Shown in pieces: positions 24,132 through 35,349 of a stretch of DNA of 64,000 nt. How positions within the stretch are numbered: the stretch's first letter is position 1; every line of letters starts with the position of its first letter. The stretch comes from Mesostigma viride. Taxonomy: Eukaryota > Streptophyta > Mesostigmatophyceae > Mesostigmatales > Mesostigmataceae. Location of the stretch: assembly GCA_009746045.1 (NCBI GenBank), contig RPFO01000086.1:723732-787731 (forward strand). The letters are read 5' to 3'. Made by a program: the position numbers and the translations under genes. Under the pieces are notes generated by a model. That model saw only the letters and a program-made list of their open reading frames with translations, had not been told where the DNA came from and ran no database searches.

Positions 24132-25247
24132 TCACTGCTCCTTGTTGTCTTCTTGCTGACTGCCCTTTGAAGGCTGGCCTGCCTGGGACTTGTTTTTGTT
24201 GTTGTTTTTGTTGTTGTTATTCTTGTTGCTGCCCTGGCCCTGGGTCTTCTTGAAGCTGGGACACTCCTTCTTGATATGCCCCCACCCCTTGCACAGGTAG
24301 CATTGTATCTTTGACTTGCCCTGGCCACTGCCCCCGTTGTCAGACGCGTTGCCCTGCTTGGGCTGACCACCCACCCGCCTGAACACCGACTTGGAGTGTG
24401 ACCTCCTGTCAGAGTCGGGTGAATGATCGCCCTTGCGCTTGTTATGGTTGCCCCTACGCCCTCCTTGGCTTCTGTCAGCCTCAGACGATTTGGAGCCCCC
24501 CTGGGTACGCCCACCTGCCTGGGTTGCCTTCACTGCTGGCACCCCACCCTCAAACAGCTCCTCAGCTTCAAGAGCTTGCTTGATGATGACCTTGTAGGCC
24601 TTCAGGGTGGAGTGAGGAGCACACATGACCTTGAGGGATCCACATGTGGCCTTATCCAGCCCAGAGACCTTCAACCAGTTGGTCAGGGCTATGTTGTCTG
24701 CCACGTTGAAACCGTGGGCCCTGCCTTCCTCAACCATTTTGCAATAGTTAAGGAAATTCTGGATGAGATCCCCTTTGACCTCCCACCCTTGATACTTGTC
24801 TTGCCAATGGATGCCGACCTTCTTGCGTTGGTCTTCCAGCAGCTCCTTCAGCTCAGCTACATACAGTGCCCAGGCCTTATTGGCCTTCTTGCACTCCCTG
24901 GTCAGGTCCTTAATCTGGTCAGTACACTTGCCAAAAGTGCTACTTCCTATCCAGATTTGATAGTAATTTGTACCACCGTACAAGCTAGGGAACCCTTCCA
25001 ATCCTTCCACAAACTCTTCAGCCTGCTTAGGCTTGGAGTCTGAGGTTACAGGCTGCAGCTGATTAACAATTAAAAGACCCTGTGTGGTGAGATCAAAGCC
25101 ATGAACAGCTTGTGCATTATTATTATTGTGATGAATGTTGGTAATCTCTCCGGTAACCCCCACGTCATCTACGTGAGCGGTCCCACTACCAGCACCACCA
25201 TTGTTCCCACTGGCTGGGGCACCTTTGCTACGGCGCCCGTCTGCCAT
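24132..25247 (-). CDS. Copia gag with CCHC zinc knuckle
   Basis: A 371-residue frame with an Asn-rich N-terminus, a helical UBN2/Retrotran_gag-like central region (ELKELLEDQRKKVGIHWQD) and a basic C-terminal half. The zinc knuckle CYLCKGWGHIKKEC is near residue 315. A Lys/Asn tract encoded by GTT/TTG repeats follows. It would form the capsid and bind RNA. The start MADGRRSK is the first ATG and lies 160 bp after the stop of the extra ORF upstream. Confidence 0.85.
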   Translation of the reverse strand: MADGRRSKGAPASGNNGGAGSGTAHVDDVGVTGEITNIHHNNNNAQAVHGFDLTTQGLLIVNQLQPVTSDSKPKQAEEFVEGLEGFPSLYGGTNYYQIWIGSSTFGKCTDQIKDLTRECKKANKAWALYVAELKELLEDQRKKVGIHWQDKYQGWEVKGDLIQNFLNYCKMVEEGRAHGFNVADNIALTNWLKVSGLDKATCGSLKVMCAPHSTLKAYKVIIKQALEAEELFEGGVPAVKATQAGGRTQGGSKSSEADRSQGGRRGNHNKRKGDHSPDSDRRSHSKSVFRRVGGQPKQGNASDNGGSGQGKSKIQCYLCKGWGHIKKECPSFKKTQGQGSNKNNNNKNNNKNKSQAGQPSKGSQQEDNKEQ

Positions 25248-25676
25248 TCTGCACTACAAGCTATTCAAAGAACACCTTAGCAAAGCAGCAGAAAAAGTAT
25301 GTACAAAATTGTCACAACTGCCGCCTGCGCTGGTGTCGCCGCCGCCCCCGCGAATTGCCGCCGAAAATTCGACAAAATGTCGACGAGCACTGGATAAAAT
25401 TTGGCTGACTCAGTAGTCGAGGCCCCGGAAATCACAGTACTCGTAGGTGAACTCAGGATCCTCCATATCCGGCGTGTGTGCCGGACCTGCACCGGTATGT
25501 ATTAAAACCGGTGTGCTTCCCGTCGCGAAGGTTGCGCGCGCCCGACGCGCGACGAGGCGCAGAGGATGAGTAAAAATGGATAACAATTCCCACCCTGCGG
25601 GAATCCACTCTCGCAGAGACGCGAGAAAAGCCACCAGGTTAATAAGAACCTGGCGTTCGCGACTGCGTACGCCGCG

Positions 25677-26455
25677 TGTAACGACTAAAAATGATCATCA
25701 ACATCATCCACAGTCCAATATGAAAGATCTTTTACCTGGGTTGCTTTCCTGAGTCGCAGAACTTCAAGTATCCGAGCAACGTTGAGATGGAAATTCCACA
25801 GCACGTGATTTAGGGAATCACAACCCCTTGTAGACACAAAGACAAGCTCGTGTATAGACGGCCTCTGTGGAACTGAAGGTCGTCTATAGCCAAGGGGCTC
25901 TTATGGATTGGACAACAAAGCCAAGCTTTATTATACCATGGTGAATCAAAACCAACGTAGCAACAATGGCGACCCCACGTCCTTGATATCGACGTGCTTG
26001 TCGAGCTTGCTCCAACCTTAGCCTGAAGAGAACCAATCAGAACCATGGAATCCTATACAAGATCTTCGTATCCATCCTAGTCACACAAAACAGAACAACA
26101 CCACACACAGCCTGGCAGAATCTTTCCATGAGATCCTAATCTGTCGTGAGCACTGAAGTCCCAAAGGAGCATTTAAGACTCAATAGTACCAACTAACAAA
26201 CTACAACCCCACGTGGATCAGGCCACGACCAATGAGGGCTCCTATCAGTAGTATCAGCCAACAAACTACAACCCTACGTGGATCAGGCCACGACCAATGA
26301 GGGTTCCTATCAGTTGGCTGACAAAGTATCAGCTCCAAGTACCGTCGTCTTAGAAACCTCATAACTTTCTCAATACTGATCCAAAAGTCCTCGAATAAAA
26401 GCCAAACATTCACAAAACAAAGGATGTAACAACAAAGTCATTTTTGCTTGTTACA
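25677..26455 (-). repeat. 3' LTR of the gypsy element
   Basis: Same sequence as 34368-35146 apart from about two substitutions. It contains two tandem copies of a segment with CAACCCTACGTGGATCAGGCC (or CCCCACG) around 26200-26310. Confidence 0.95.
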
Positions 26456-26475
26456 TATCTCCCCCTCAAAACTGG
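26456..26475 (-). other. Polypurine tract of the gypsy element
   Basis: On the minus strand TTTTGAGGGGGAGATA directly precedes the 3' LTR, the position used to prime plus-strand DNA. The 400 bp between it and the last ORF hold nothing else recognised. Confidence 0.8.
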
Positions 26476-26867
26476 ACCTCCCAGGTCCAATAGCCAACTC
26501 TTGAAGGCAGAGGAACATTGAACAGAAATCCACCATCTCTTGGGAAAAGCAGATGGGTTTTTACATCCCTGAAAACAGGGCCTCCTATCTCATAACATCT
26601 AGTCACAGGTCTCTACAGCAAACAAGTCACTACCTTATCTACTATAAAGCCAGATAAACATCTCATAATACAAGGTCTTCCATTCAGCATCCTGGAACCT
26701 GGAACTCTGGACTGGAACATCAGAACTGGACTGGAGCCCCCCCCCATCATCCATCCTGGAATCCCCCCCTCACACCACAATCCAAAGCACCTTCCATACT
26801 CTTCCCCCATCCTTCCCCATCCTCTTCCTGCACAGCTCTGTTCTTCACAGGCTATACCAATCCCCAT

Positions 26868-28017
26868 TCACCCATCCTTGCCCCTGGTCCCAAACAAGGG
26901 AAACTGCTCCACCATGTGAACCAAGTCTGGCCAGTTCCTGCTGACCTGCAGCACCATGCACGTCTCTGCAGCCCCTGCTGCCATCTGGGCAACATAACGC
27001 AGGCATGTCCCTGGGTAGGAGAGAAGCACCACAGACTGGCTCTCAGGATCCATCACCCAAGTAGAAGACGTCTTGTGCCTGCTCACCCATGACCTGTACG
27101 CCCACCAGAACTGGAGAAAGGTCTTGACCACTGACCACTTAGCACCTGTCAAAGGCACCAACACCCTCAATGGGGTCAGACGAACCTTGAGCTCCATGGT
27201 GAACTTAGGCAACCCTGGGCTGCAGAAAAGGTTGGATGTCTCCAAAGGGAAGCACCCATTGACCGAGCTGGAAGAAGAAGGAGCCAAGTCAAAATCTCCC
27301 TGCTGCACTGAAAACTCCAACAACTCCATGTAGGACCTCACCCATGCTCACTGGCTGGAACTGCATGAAGGCTCCTTTCAAAGCCTCAGGCAAGGTGGTC
27401 AACATATCCTGCCCCTCTGCAGGTCTCATGTCAATCTCAGGTCCTGGAGTCAAGGCAAACATCCTGTGCAACAGGTGGCCCACAAAAGGAGAGCCAATCT
27501 CATACAGGCTGGTGTGCAACTGAGACAAGACCTCCTCCACATAACCCTCAGGGCTCACTTCCCCCTCCTCCCTGTTAAGGGCAGCCACTGCCTTGGCCAG
27601 CGTCTCACAATGCTCACAAGGTCCCATGCACTTCCTGTGATCCACATAGGCCACCACATTCTTGACAGGTACCACATGACGAGGAATCTGAATGATGGGA
27701 GTGCTGCTGGAGCTGAGAGCTATGTTAACACCACTCCCCATCTGGGGCTGGGACAAGGACAACCCCTGAAGAAGCTCCTGTAGCTTATCCTGCTTGGAGA
27801 TCACTGAATGCAAGAGCTTGTTAATGGTATCCATCTGCTGACCCCTCCTAAGGTCACGCCTGACAATACTGTCAAACAGGGATTCCACATAACTCATGGG
27901 GTTGGGGTTTCTGGATGCATACCCGTGACCCCTTCCTCCGTGGTGGCGCCCAGGCCCAAGTTGGGGTACGTGAACTCCTCCTCCATCTGGGACCCACAGC
28001 ATGCACGAAGAAACCAT
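26868..28017 (-). CDS. Extra 3' ORF of the gypsy element (unknown protein)
   Basis: Two overlapping frames, 28017-27289 (242 aa) and 27341-26868 (157 aa), appear to be one product of about 380 residues broken by a frameshift near 27320. The first has a Gly/His-rich start, then helical LLHSVISKQDKLQELLQGL and a Cys-rich CMGPCEHCETL. The second has no recognised domain and no clear signal peptide or envelope fusion motif. It occupies the env-like position after the integrase, but nothing shows an envelope function. Confidence 0.55.
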
Positions 28018-28020
28018 TCG

Positions 28021-29759
28021 TTAGTCCTGAGATATAGGAAGGGGAGCAGTGGTTTGCACCAACTCAGTATACCAAGAAGGAAGAGTGAGCCCCTTCTTTT
28101 GGCAATACTCCTGGACCACTTCATGGCAGTGAGTCAAGTCAGACAACCACAGCCATGTGGCAGTAGACTCTAACTCTCCTTTCCAGTGCACCTTAAACTG
28201 CAGCTGCTTGGTCCTACCCTTTCCTTTGACTCTGTGAGCCACCAGCTGCTCCACTTCATATATCCTCTCCCCCTCAGTATCCAGCTCAAATGGTAATGGA
28301 GCAGAAAGGCGTCCCTGCAAGGTATTGCGTTTATACAGTTTGAGCTGGGCCAGGTGAAACACGTTAGTCTTAAGCCTCCAGTGGGAAGGCACCTGGACTT
28401 GAACTACAGTCCCATAGTGGAAGGTTTCAGGACAGGGTAAGGTCCCAACCACAAGGGTTGCAGTTTCCTGCATTGCTCCTTTTCAGGTAGCACACGATTA
28501 GCCTCCAAGAGCACCAGGTCACCAGGAGCCACAAAGGTGTGTGTAGCCAACATCTGTTGCCAAGCATTGTTTAAATACTTGTCCTGTGCATGCAACATCT
28601 GAGCAGCCACCATACTGTGAGCTTCCTGGAAGGATGCAATCAACTGGTGGACAGAGGTTAGGCGTCTTCTGAAGGGGCCTTCAGCATCCCTATCAGGTAA
28701 CTCCAGGTCAAATGGAGTCAAGGGGCACTGGCCATGGCAAATGACAAATGGAGACATTTGGTGAGGAGCCAGGGGTGAGTTGTTGATGGCAAACTCTATG
28801 AAGGGAAGTTTCTTGTCCCATTCCTTGTTATCATGGGTACAATAGTGCTTCTGGCATTCCCGTACAATACGGTTCAGCCTCTCCACAGCCCCCGTGCTGG
28901 CACACCTGTATGCTACTCCAAAGGCCAACTTAGTGTCTAGGATGTCAAAGAAGGACTTCCAAAACCCAGACATCCACAAGGGATCCTGGTCAGTGATGAT
29001 TACACGTGGCATGCCATGCAATCTGTACACCTCCTTCATGAACAACTCTACACACTGGGCAGCTGTGAGATGGGCATTGCAGGGGATGAGGTGGCACATT
29101 CTAGACAGCCTGTCCATCACCACTAGTATCCTGTCATTGCCAGCATCAGAAACAGGCAAGCCACAAATGAAGTCCATGGTCACACTGATCCAGGGTCGAA
29201 GGGGAATAGGCATGGCCATAGGAAAGATAGGCACTGCCTGAGTCCTAACCTTATTCCTTTGGCATGAGTCACAGGAAGCCACATAGGCTTTGATATCACG
29301 AAACATGCCAGGCCACCAAAACCTCTCTTGTACTTCATGGAGAAGCTTAGCATACCCAGGATGACACGCAGTCACGTCGTCATGGAAGCAATGCAACACA
29401 GTGGGAATGGCCATTTCTGGCACATAGACCTTCCTGGTCACTACATGATCTGCATCCTGGGTGTGGACATACAGGACTCCCTCCCAGTACTCCACAGGCC
29501 TGTTACCAAAGCTTCCTTCCTGAATGGCCTTAGTGGCCAGGTCCTCAGTTTTAGTGAAGGCCTTAATCACGTCCAGCAGGGCTATACTCATAGGGTTAGG
29601 CAGGACTAGCTGTTTGCCAGGTCCTAAAGGCTGCAGCTGCAGCACCTCACCCTCCTGCAGGTGACTAGTGACTAGATGCTTGGATGACAGAACATCAGCC
29701 ACAGGTGTACGTGACTTCCCCTTGATCTCAGCTGCCAATCCTCTAGACTTGGTCAGCAT
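28021..29759 (-). CDS. Gypsy integrase with C-terminal chromodomain-like region
   Basis: Frame 29759-28404 has an HHCC zinc site (HCFHDDVTACH … CDSCQRNK) and the catalytic triad: D in TMDFICGLP, D in ITDQDPLW, E in TGAVERLNR. A GPY-like LWLGPYPVL follows. Frame 28473-28021 continues after a frameshift near 28440 and has a chromodomain-like stretch (YEVEQLVAHRV … LQFKVHWKG … TWLWLSDL). It would join cDNA to host chromatin. Upstream, a short frame (30043-29753) bridges to RNase H after further one-base shifts. Confidence 0.9.
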
Positions 29760-30030
29760 CCCTGGCTCCAGTATCCACTTCCTGGGCCGTCCCTTCCCCT
29801 CCTAGGATTCTCTGTGCTTGGTTGTGTTGTGAGAGTGGGCTGGCTACCAGCAGAACCCTCCCTAAGACTGCTCTGCAGTGACTGACCCCCACCCTGGACG
29901 CCTGTCGACCCTGGGACAGAGCCCTGGTCAATGAGCATCTCGTGACTAAAGCTAGCCTCTACAGGGGGTTGGCTCAGCTTGGAGGTTTGCTGGTTAGCTG
30001 CCTGTGCCCTGGTGACAGCACCACACTCTA

Positions 30031-31487
30031 CTACAGAAACCATGGCAGCACAAATATCCAGATCCTCGTGAAATGTCCCATCAGATCCCTTCTTCTAGAG
30101 AGGGCGTCTGGCACCACATTCTGTGATCCTGGGACATACTGCACAGAGAAAGGATAGAATCCCCCTAGGTACTCCATCCACCCAGCCATCCTCTTACTCA
30201 TCCTACTCTGTTCTAGCACGTGCACCAAGGGCCTGTGGTCAGTCATCAGGGTGATAGACTCTTGCCCTAGCCCATCTGTAGCACTGCTAGCCACAGAAAA
30301 CTGAGCTCCCTTCAACAGATGCTCCCACTTGTGACATGCTACCACTAAACCCAGCAACTCCTGCTCGTGTACAGGGTAGTTACGTTCAGCTGAGCTCATG
30401 GTTTTAGACATGTACTCCACTGGCTGTGGTCCATAGCCATGGTCTTGCATCAGCACAGCACCTATGGCGCCTTGAGAGGCATCTGACCTAACCTGATAAG
30501 GTAGATCTGGGTTGGGACCCACTAGCACAGGGGTGGATGTGAGCTTCTGCTTCAACAGGTCAAAGGCCTGCTGACACCTATCTGTCCACTCAAACTGAAC
30601 ATCCTTCTTGATTAACTCAAGCAAGGGGGTGGAGATGGCAGCCATGTCAGGGATAAAACGCCTGTACCACCCCACCATGCCCAGGAAGGACTTGACATCA
30701 TGTGCAGACTGCAACACAGGCCACTCAAGGATGGCAGCAATCTTAGCATTGTCAGGTGTCATACCCAAGGAACTCAACTTGTACCCTAGGAACCCCACTT
30801 CATGCCCCCACTCCACCTTAGACCTCTTGACAGACAAGTGGTAGTGCTGGATGACCTTCAGGACCTCCTCCACGTTCTCCAGATGCTCCTTGAACGTCTT
30901 TGAGTGCACCAGGATGTCGTCCATGTAGGCCACCACGCAGGTCCTGAACACGGGTCTTGCAGGGTCACACAGGTGGGCAATGTCTTTGAACCTGGGATTC
31001 CTGAGATCAGGGGAGATCTGAGGCAGAGAGTTCCCTGTCAGATGGCCAAAGATAGCATTCACAAACATCTGCATAGTAGCTGGGCTGTTGGAGGCCCCCA
31101 TGGGCATCACAGTCCACTGGAACTGACCCCAGGGTGTGGAGAATGCAGTTTTTGGAATGTCCTCAGTAGCTATCCTGATCTGCCAGAACGCGTGTCTAAG
31201 GTCAAACTTGGTGAAGTAAGATGATCCAGCTGTCCTCTCTAGCAGCTCATCAATCCGTGGCAAGGGATACTTGGACTTCACTGTGACCTTGTTCAGGCCT
31301 CTCAGATCAATGCACAACCGCCATCCACCATCATGCTTGGGACAAGCAAACACCCAGAGCTGAAAGGACTATTGGCAGGAAGAATGAGTCCAGCTTCCAA
31401 CAGGCCTGTCAAGATCACCTTCAGCTCTGCCATCTCAGCTGGCCCCATCCTGTACATGGGAACAAAGGGAGGCCTGGCACCATCCAC
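30031..31487 (-). CDS. Gypsy reverse transcriptase and RNase H
   Basis: RT motifs appear in order: LCIDLRGLNK, YFTKFDLRHAFWQI, FQWTVMPMGASNSPATMQ, YMDDILVHS, and LGYKLSSLGM. RNase H follows with RSDASQGAIGAVL, E in EQELLGLV, TDHRPLV and PDALSRR. The frame breaks near 31345, where GGG in place of GGGG explains the shift from PFSSG to VFACPKHDGG. Polymerase and RNase H active residues are intact. Confidence 0.92.
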
Positions 31488-32389
31488 AAGCTTGATGACA
31501 TGAGTGATTGGCCCTTCAGGGGGTACTGTGGCATTTTGTCCTCAAAAATGGCAGCAAACCTGTCCAAAAGGGCATCATGCAGCTTCTGCTCCTCCTCTGT
31601 GACAGCTGGTACTGGGTTCACAGCATTCACCGTGTGGCCATGAGTCTCATCAGAGGGTGAGTTAGGAACCAGCTGTAAGAGAAAGACGTGTTCCACTGGG
31701 TAAGTAGCCAGGTAAGACAAGGTGTGATTGGCAGACCATACGTGCTTAAGTAGTGCAGCACGTTTCTCTTCCAGTGAAGGCACCTTGACGTCCTCCTTGG
31801 CACCTGCAACCCCTCTCCCATCATTGACAGCCTCATTAGTAGAACAGCACTCTGTGACTGGTCTTTCTCCCCCCTTAATCACTGTGGTGGCGTCCCACAC
31901 TGACCCATCCTGAAACTGCACCACCTTCTCAGACCACAAGATGGCAGGATTAGCAGACTCCAACCATGGCATCCCCAGAATCACATCAGCAGCAGTGAGT
32001 GGAATGACATCTGCTGTGACAGACAAGGTTTGACGTGAGCACACTTGAAAAAGCAGTTGCACGTAGCCAGGTGAGTTACTCTGCCTACCATCAGAATATT
32101 GGACCTTAACAGGCACAGGGTGGGGGAGCACTGGTAGATGCAGCTCCTGCACCAAGGAAGTGGAAATGTAGTTACTTCCTGCACCTGAGTCAATCATGAA
32201 GAGACATAAAGGCTGAGCCAAAGGGACTGGCACGTTCAACAGCCTAGCCTGGAACTTCAAGAGTTGACTGGGAATAGGAGGGCCCAATGGGGTGGTGGAA
32301 TCAGAGGCAGACAAGTTGTTCACAGGACGGACATGCACAGCAGGCAAACCAGTTAACTCCACCGCTGGACGTAGTCCTGGGGGCTCCAC
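31421..32389 (-). CDS. Gypsy aspartic protease and linker
   Basis: A retropepsin motif (LFMIDSGAGSNYI) and DVILGMPWL mark the protease. The frame then continues toward RT until a one-base loss near 31521, where CCCCC in place of CCCCCC turns PPEGPITHVIKL out of frame. It starts at the end of gag, so a programmed or artefactual frame change joins the two. Confidence 0.9.
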   Translation of the reverse strand: MEPPGLRPAVELTGLPAVHVRPVNNLSASDSTTPLGPPIPSQLLKFQARLLNVPVPLAQPLCLFMIDSGAGSNYISTSLVQELHLPVLPHPVPVKVQYSDGRQSNSPGYVQLLFQVCSRQTLSVTADVIPLTAADVILGMPWLESANPAILWSEKVVQFQDGSVWDATTVIKGGERPVTECCSTNEAVNDGRGVAGAKEDVKVPSLEEKRAALLKHVWSANHTLSYLATYPVEHVFLLQLVPNSPSDETHGHTVNAVNPVPAVTEEEQKLHDALLDRFAAIFEDKMPQYPLKGQSLMSSSLWMVPGLPLFPCTGWGQLRWQS

Positions 32390-34140
32390 TAGTTTTTTGG
32401 CAGCTCAGGAGGATGATCTGAAGACGAGCTCCCCACTGAAGGCTGCACCTGCTGATCCTCTATGCCGTCTGCCTCTCCTTCTCCCTCCTCCTCCTCTGCT
32501 AGGAGGTGCCACAGGGCGTTGACCATCCGACGCCTGTCTTGCCTGCTGAAGCCCTTGGGCTGGAAGGGTCCCTTGCCCGAAGCCTGGAAGTTGGGTCTAA
32601 ACCCAGGCTGTGCCCTGTGGTCGCTCTGGCTCACCCCAGGAGGGAAGATGGGTGGTCTGGTGAATGGAAGAACCCCCTGAGGACCCTTGGTGTCGCTTGG
32701 GAACTGGTCTCGCTTGGGGCAATCCCGTGCAAAGTGTCCCAGCTGGCCACACGTGAAACAGGCTCCTTTGGACTGCTCCATGGCACTGAGCTCCTCCATC
32801 ACAGCGTTCAGCTGGTTCAGGGGCTTCTTAACAGCAGGCGCCTGGTTGCCTGCAGCAGGCTCCCACTTGAGGGAAAAGTCAGGGACACGGCACAGCGTGA
32901 GGGCATAAGACAGCACAGTATCCCACTTCCACTCGACATAGTCGAAAGGGGAGAAATGCTTGTCAATATCCACCCTGACTTGAGGGGAGAGCCCATGCAG
33001 AAACCTGTGAAGAGCTTCAGAATCAGAGCACTGGGGGATTTTGGCCCTCAGGTTGGTAAACGTCTCTACGTATTGTGGTAGTGTCAGGCCGGACTGAGTA
33101 CAGTTGGCCAACGCGTCCCGGTCCAGACGGAGCTGGTCCTGGGGAAGGAGAAAACGTCGAAATGAAAGCATGAGAGATGGCAAATCCTTGCAAGTATTAC
33201 CTGCCGAGGATCGTAAAAACTCATCAAACCTGTCGGCTGCACTGTCGCTCATTCGCTGTCGAACCATCTTCTTCTGGATGTCCAGGGAAAGTCGTTCTTC
33301 CGCTCGTTTGCCGTAGTTAGCAAAGTGGATAGCGAACACATCCTGGAATCGAGTAGAGAAATGATCGAAACTGCGGTGGGTTAGATTGGTGAGCGACAGC
33401 TTGTCTACGGATTCAATTTTTGGAAATGGCGGGGCGGAACCTTGATGCGGTGGTATAGTGACGGTCACGGGGACGTCGCTGGCGGGGGTGGTGAAGGTGA
33501 CCGAGGTCGTCTGCGCTGGATCCTGCCTATCGCTATCCTGCGTCTCATTCCTCGTAGTAACTGCGGTACTATTAGGTAAAACCCTTCCGTCACCCAACCG
33601 AGGAGCCTCTCTCCCCAATCCAGCAACCATGTCACGCATGGCCGCCTCCTCCTCCTCAATTCTCTGACGAAGTCTTCCCACATCCTGTTCCACCTCCTCC
33701 ACCATCTTTCTATACATCGCTGCGTGTTGTTCATCGTGTAATAATCTGATTTTAGCTGCTGAGAGGCGATCCGCTGCAAGTCTGGTCCCGTCTCTTCCAG
33801 GCGTGGTATTTAGCGGGAAAAGAAATGAAGAAGATGCACTCCGCACAGGACTCGTTCGCGCGCTTGGAATCCTGGGCGACAGTGACGCTCCTCGACCCAC
33901 GCCTGTCAGCGATGGTTCGCCTGGTTGGAGACCAGATGCAATGACGGAAAACTTGGGCCCTATGGACAACGAGGGCCGCCTCACTTCAGACATAGAAGTA
34001 CGGTTGAAATCAAGTTGACGCCGTGGAGTACGAGCAGTTGTCTCAGCACCTTCCCTAGCAATGGGTTCCAGAGATGATGACGGATCTCCCAAACCTTGAT
34101 TAGTAGGGGGTAAAGGTGATTGTGTCTTCGAACTACTCAT
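32389..34140 (-). CDS. Gypsy gag with zinc knuckle
   Basis: A 583-residue frame starts MSSSKTQ. It has a Ser/Pro-rich N-terminus and a coiled coil about residues 130-180 (KMVEEVEQDVGRLRQRIEEEEA). A Retrotran_gag-like capsid region follows (RSFDHFSTRFQDVFAIHF, LMLSFRRFLLPQDQL), then the knuckle CFTCGQLGHFARDC and an acidic tail. The N-terminus matches the gag fragment at 9820-9260. Confidence 0.92.
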   Translation of the reverse strand: MSSSKTQSPLPPTNQGLGDPSSSLEPIAREGAETTARTPRRQLDFNRTSMSEVRRPSLSIGPKFSVIASGLQPGEPSLTGVGRGASLSPRIPSARTSPVRSASSSFLFPLNTTPGRDGTRLAADRLSAAKIRLLHDEQHAAMYRKMVEEVEQDVGRLRQRIEEEEAAMRDMVAGLGREAPRLGDGRVLPNSTAVTTRNETQDSDRQDPAQTTSVTFTTPASDVPVTVTIPPHQGSAPPFPKIESVDKLSLTNLTHRSFDHFSTRFQDVFAIHFANYGKRAEERLSLDIQKKMVRQRMSDSAADRFDEFLRSSAGNTCKDLPSLMLSFRRFLLPQDQLRLDRDALANCTQSGLTLPQYVETFTNLRAKIPQCSDSEALHRFLHGLSPQVRVDIDKHFSPFDYVEWKWDTVLSYALTLCRVPDFSLKWEPAAGNQAPAVKKPLNQLNAVMEELSAMEQSKGACFTCGQLGHFARDCPKRDQFPSDTKGPQGVLPFTRPPIFPPGVSQSDHRAQPGFRPNFQASGKGPFQPKGFSRQDRRRMVNALWHLLAEEEEGEGEADGIEDQQVQPSVGSSSSDHPPELPKN

Positions 34141-34353
34141 ACTTCCACATGGAGTCGCGATCGTCTGCCTAGTAGAGACAACGGTTACGGCTGACTTCTA
34201 GTGTTACAGAGCAAGACAGTCACATCAGGATGTGTCTCATCTGTAACACCGTAAGTTTTCCGCAACTCTATGAATCTTCTCGGATGACAGACATCTGATC
34301 AACGTTGTACTACCCGGAAGGTTGCGACTTCAAGAGAAACACCAAAGTAGAGA

Positions 34354-34367
34354 TCCTCCGATACCAA
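34354..34367 (-). other. Primer-binding site of the gypsy element
   Basis: Minus strand TTGGTATCGGAGGA directly follows the 5' LTR and matches the complement of the initiator tRNA-Met 3' end at all but one position of TGGTATCAGAG. Confidence 0.85.
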
Positions 34368-35146
34368 TGTAACGACTAAAAATGATCATCAACATCATCC
34401 ACAGTCCAATATGAAAGATCTTTTACCTGGGTTGCTTTCCTGAGTCGCAGAACTTCAAGTATCCGAGCAACGTTGAGATGGAAATTCCACAGCACGTGAT
34501 TTAGGGAATCACAACCCCTTGTAGACACAAAGACAAGCTCGTGTATAGACGACCTCTGTGGAACTGAAGGTCGTCTATAGCCAAGGGGCTCTTATGGATT
34601 GGACAACAAAGCCAAGCTTTATTATACCATGGTGAATCAAAACCAACGTAGCAACAATGGCGACCCCACGTCCTTGATATCGACGTGCTTGTCGAGCTTG
34701 CTCCAACCTTAGCCTGAAGAGAACCAATCAGAACCATGGAATCCTATACAAGATCTTCGTATCCATCCTAGTCACACAAAACAGAACAACACCACACACA
34801 GCCTGGCAGAATCTTTCCATGAGATCTTAATCTGTCGTGAGCACTGAAGTCCCAAAGGAGCATTTAAGACTCAATAGTACCAACTAACAAACTACAACCC
34901 CACGTGGATCAGGCCACGACCAATGAGGGCTCCTATCAGTAGTATCAGCCAACAAACTACAACCCTACGTGGATCAGGCCACGACCAATGAGGGTTCCTA
35001 TCAGTTGGCTGACAAAGTATCAGCTCCAAGTACCGTCGTCTTAGAAACCTCATAACTTTCTCAATACTGATCCAAAAGTCCTCGAATAAAAGCCAAACAT
35101 TCACAAAACAAAGGATGTAACAACAAAGTCATTTTTGCTTGTTACA
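34368..35146 (-). repeat. 5' LTR of the gypsy element
   Basis: See 25677-26455. The TSD CCGCG follows at 35147-35151. Confidence 0.95.
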
Positions 35147-35349
35147 CCGCGTGTGAGCAGCGACAGCAACGCGAGATCCTGAAACAAATTTGTCGACACC
35201 GCCGGCGCGCCCCCCGTGCGTAGCGATGCCCAGTTTTGCAGGTTTCTCTGGTAACCGGTGAGCGAAGAGATGGCGTTATCCAGCTCCTCGATGGCAGTGG
35301 TGACCTCGTTCACCGACCGCAAACCTCCCCGTGTCACGTCCGTGATCAT

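Larger units (their letters stand above)
25677..35146 (-). mobile_element. Ty3/gypsy (chromovirus-like) LTR retrotransposon
   Basis: LTRs of 779 bp (25677-26455 and 34368-35146) start TGTAACGACT and end TTGTTACA, flanked by the duplication CCGCG (25672-25676 and 35147-35151). I found two base differences between the LTRs, so insertion is recent. The minus-strand order is PBS, gag, protease, RT, RNase H, integrase, chromodomain, an extra 3' ORF and a purine tract. One-base frameshifts break pol. Confidence 0.95.
25410..35349 (-). pseudogene. Extra ORF of the copia element, split by the gypsy insertion
   Basis: Segments 35349-35152 and 25676-25410 join in frame across the gypsy element and one CCGCG duplication, giving about 155 residues with no stop. 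The N-terminal part is helical (NEVTTAIEELDNAISSLTGY) and resembles a stretch of the other extra ORF (DEVTISLDELHRRQRAVLPL). The C-terminus is acidic and aromatic (EDPEFTYEYCDF). It precedes gag in the element. No known family was recognised. An alternative frame at 25492-25277 ends in a hydrophobic segment and is less convincing. Confidence 0.65.
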
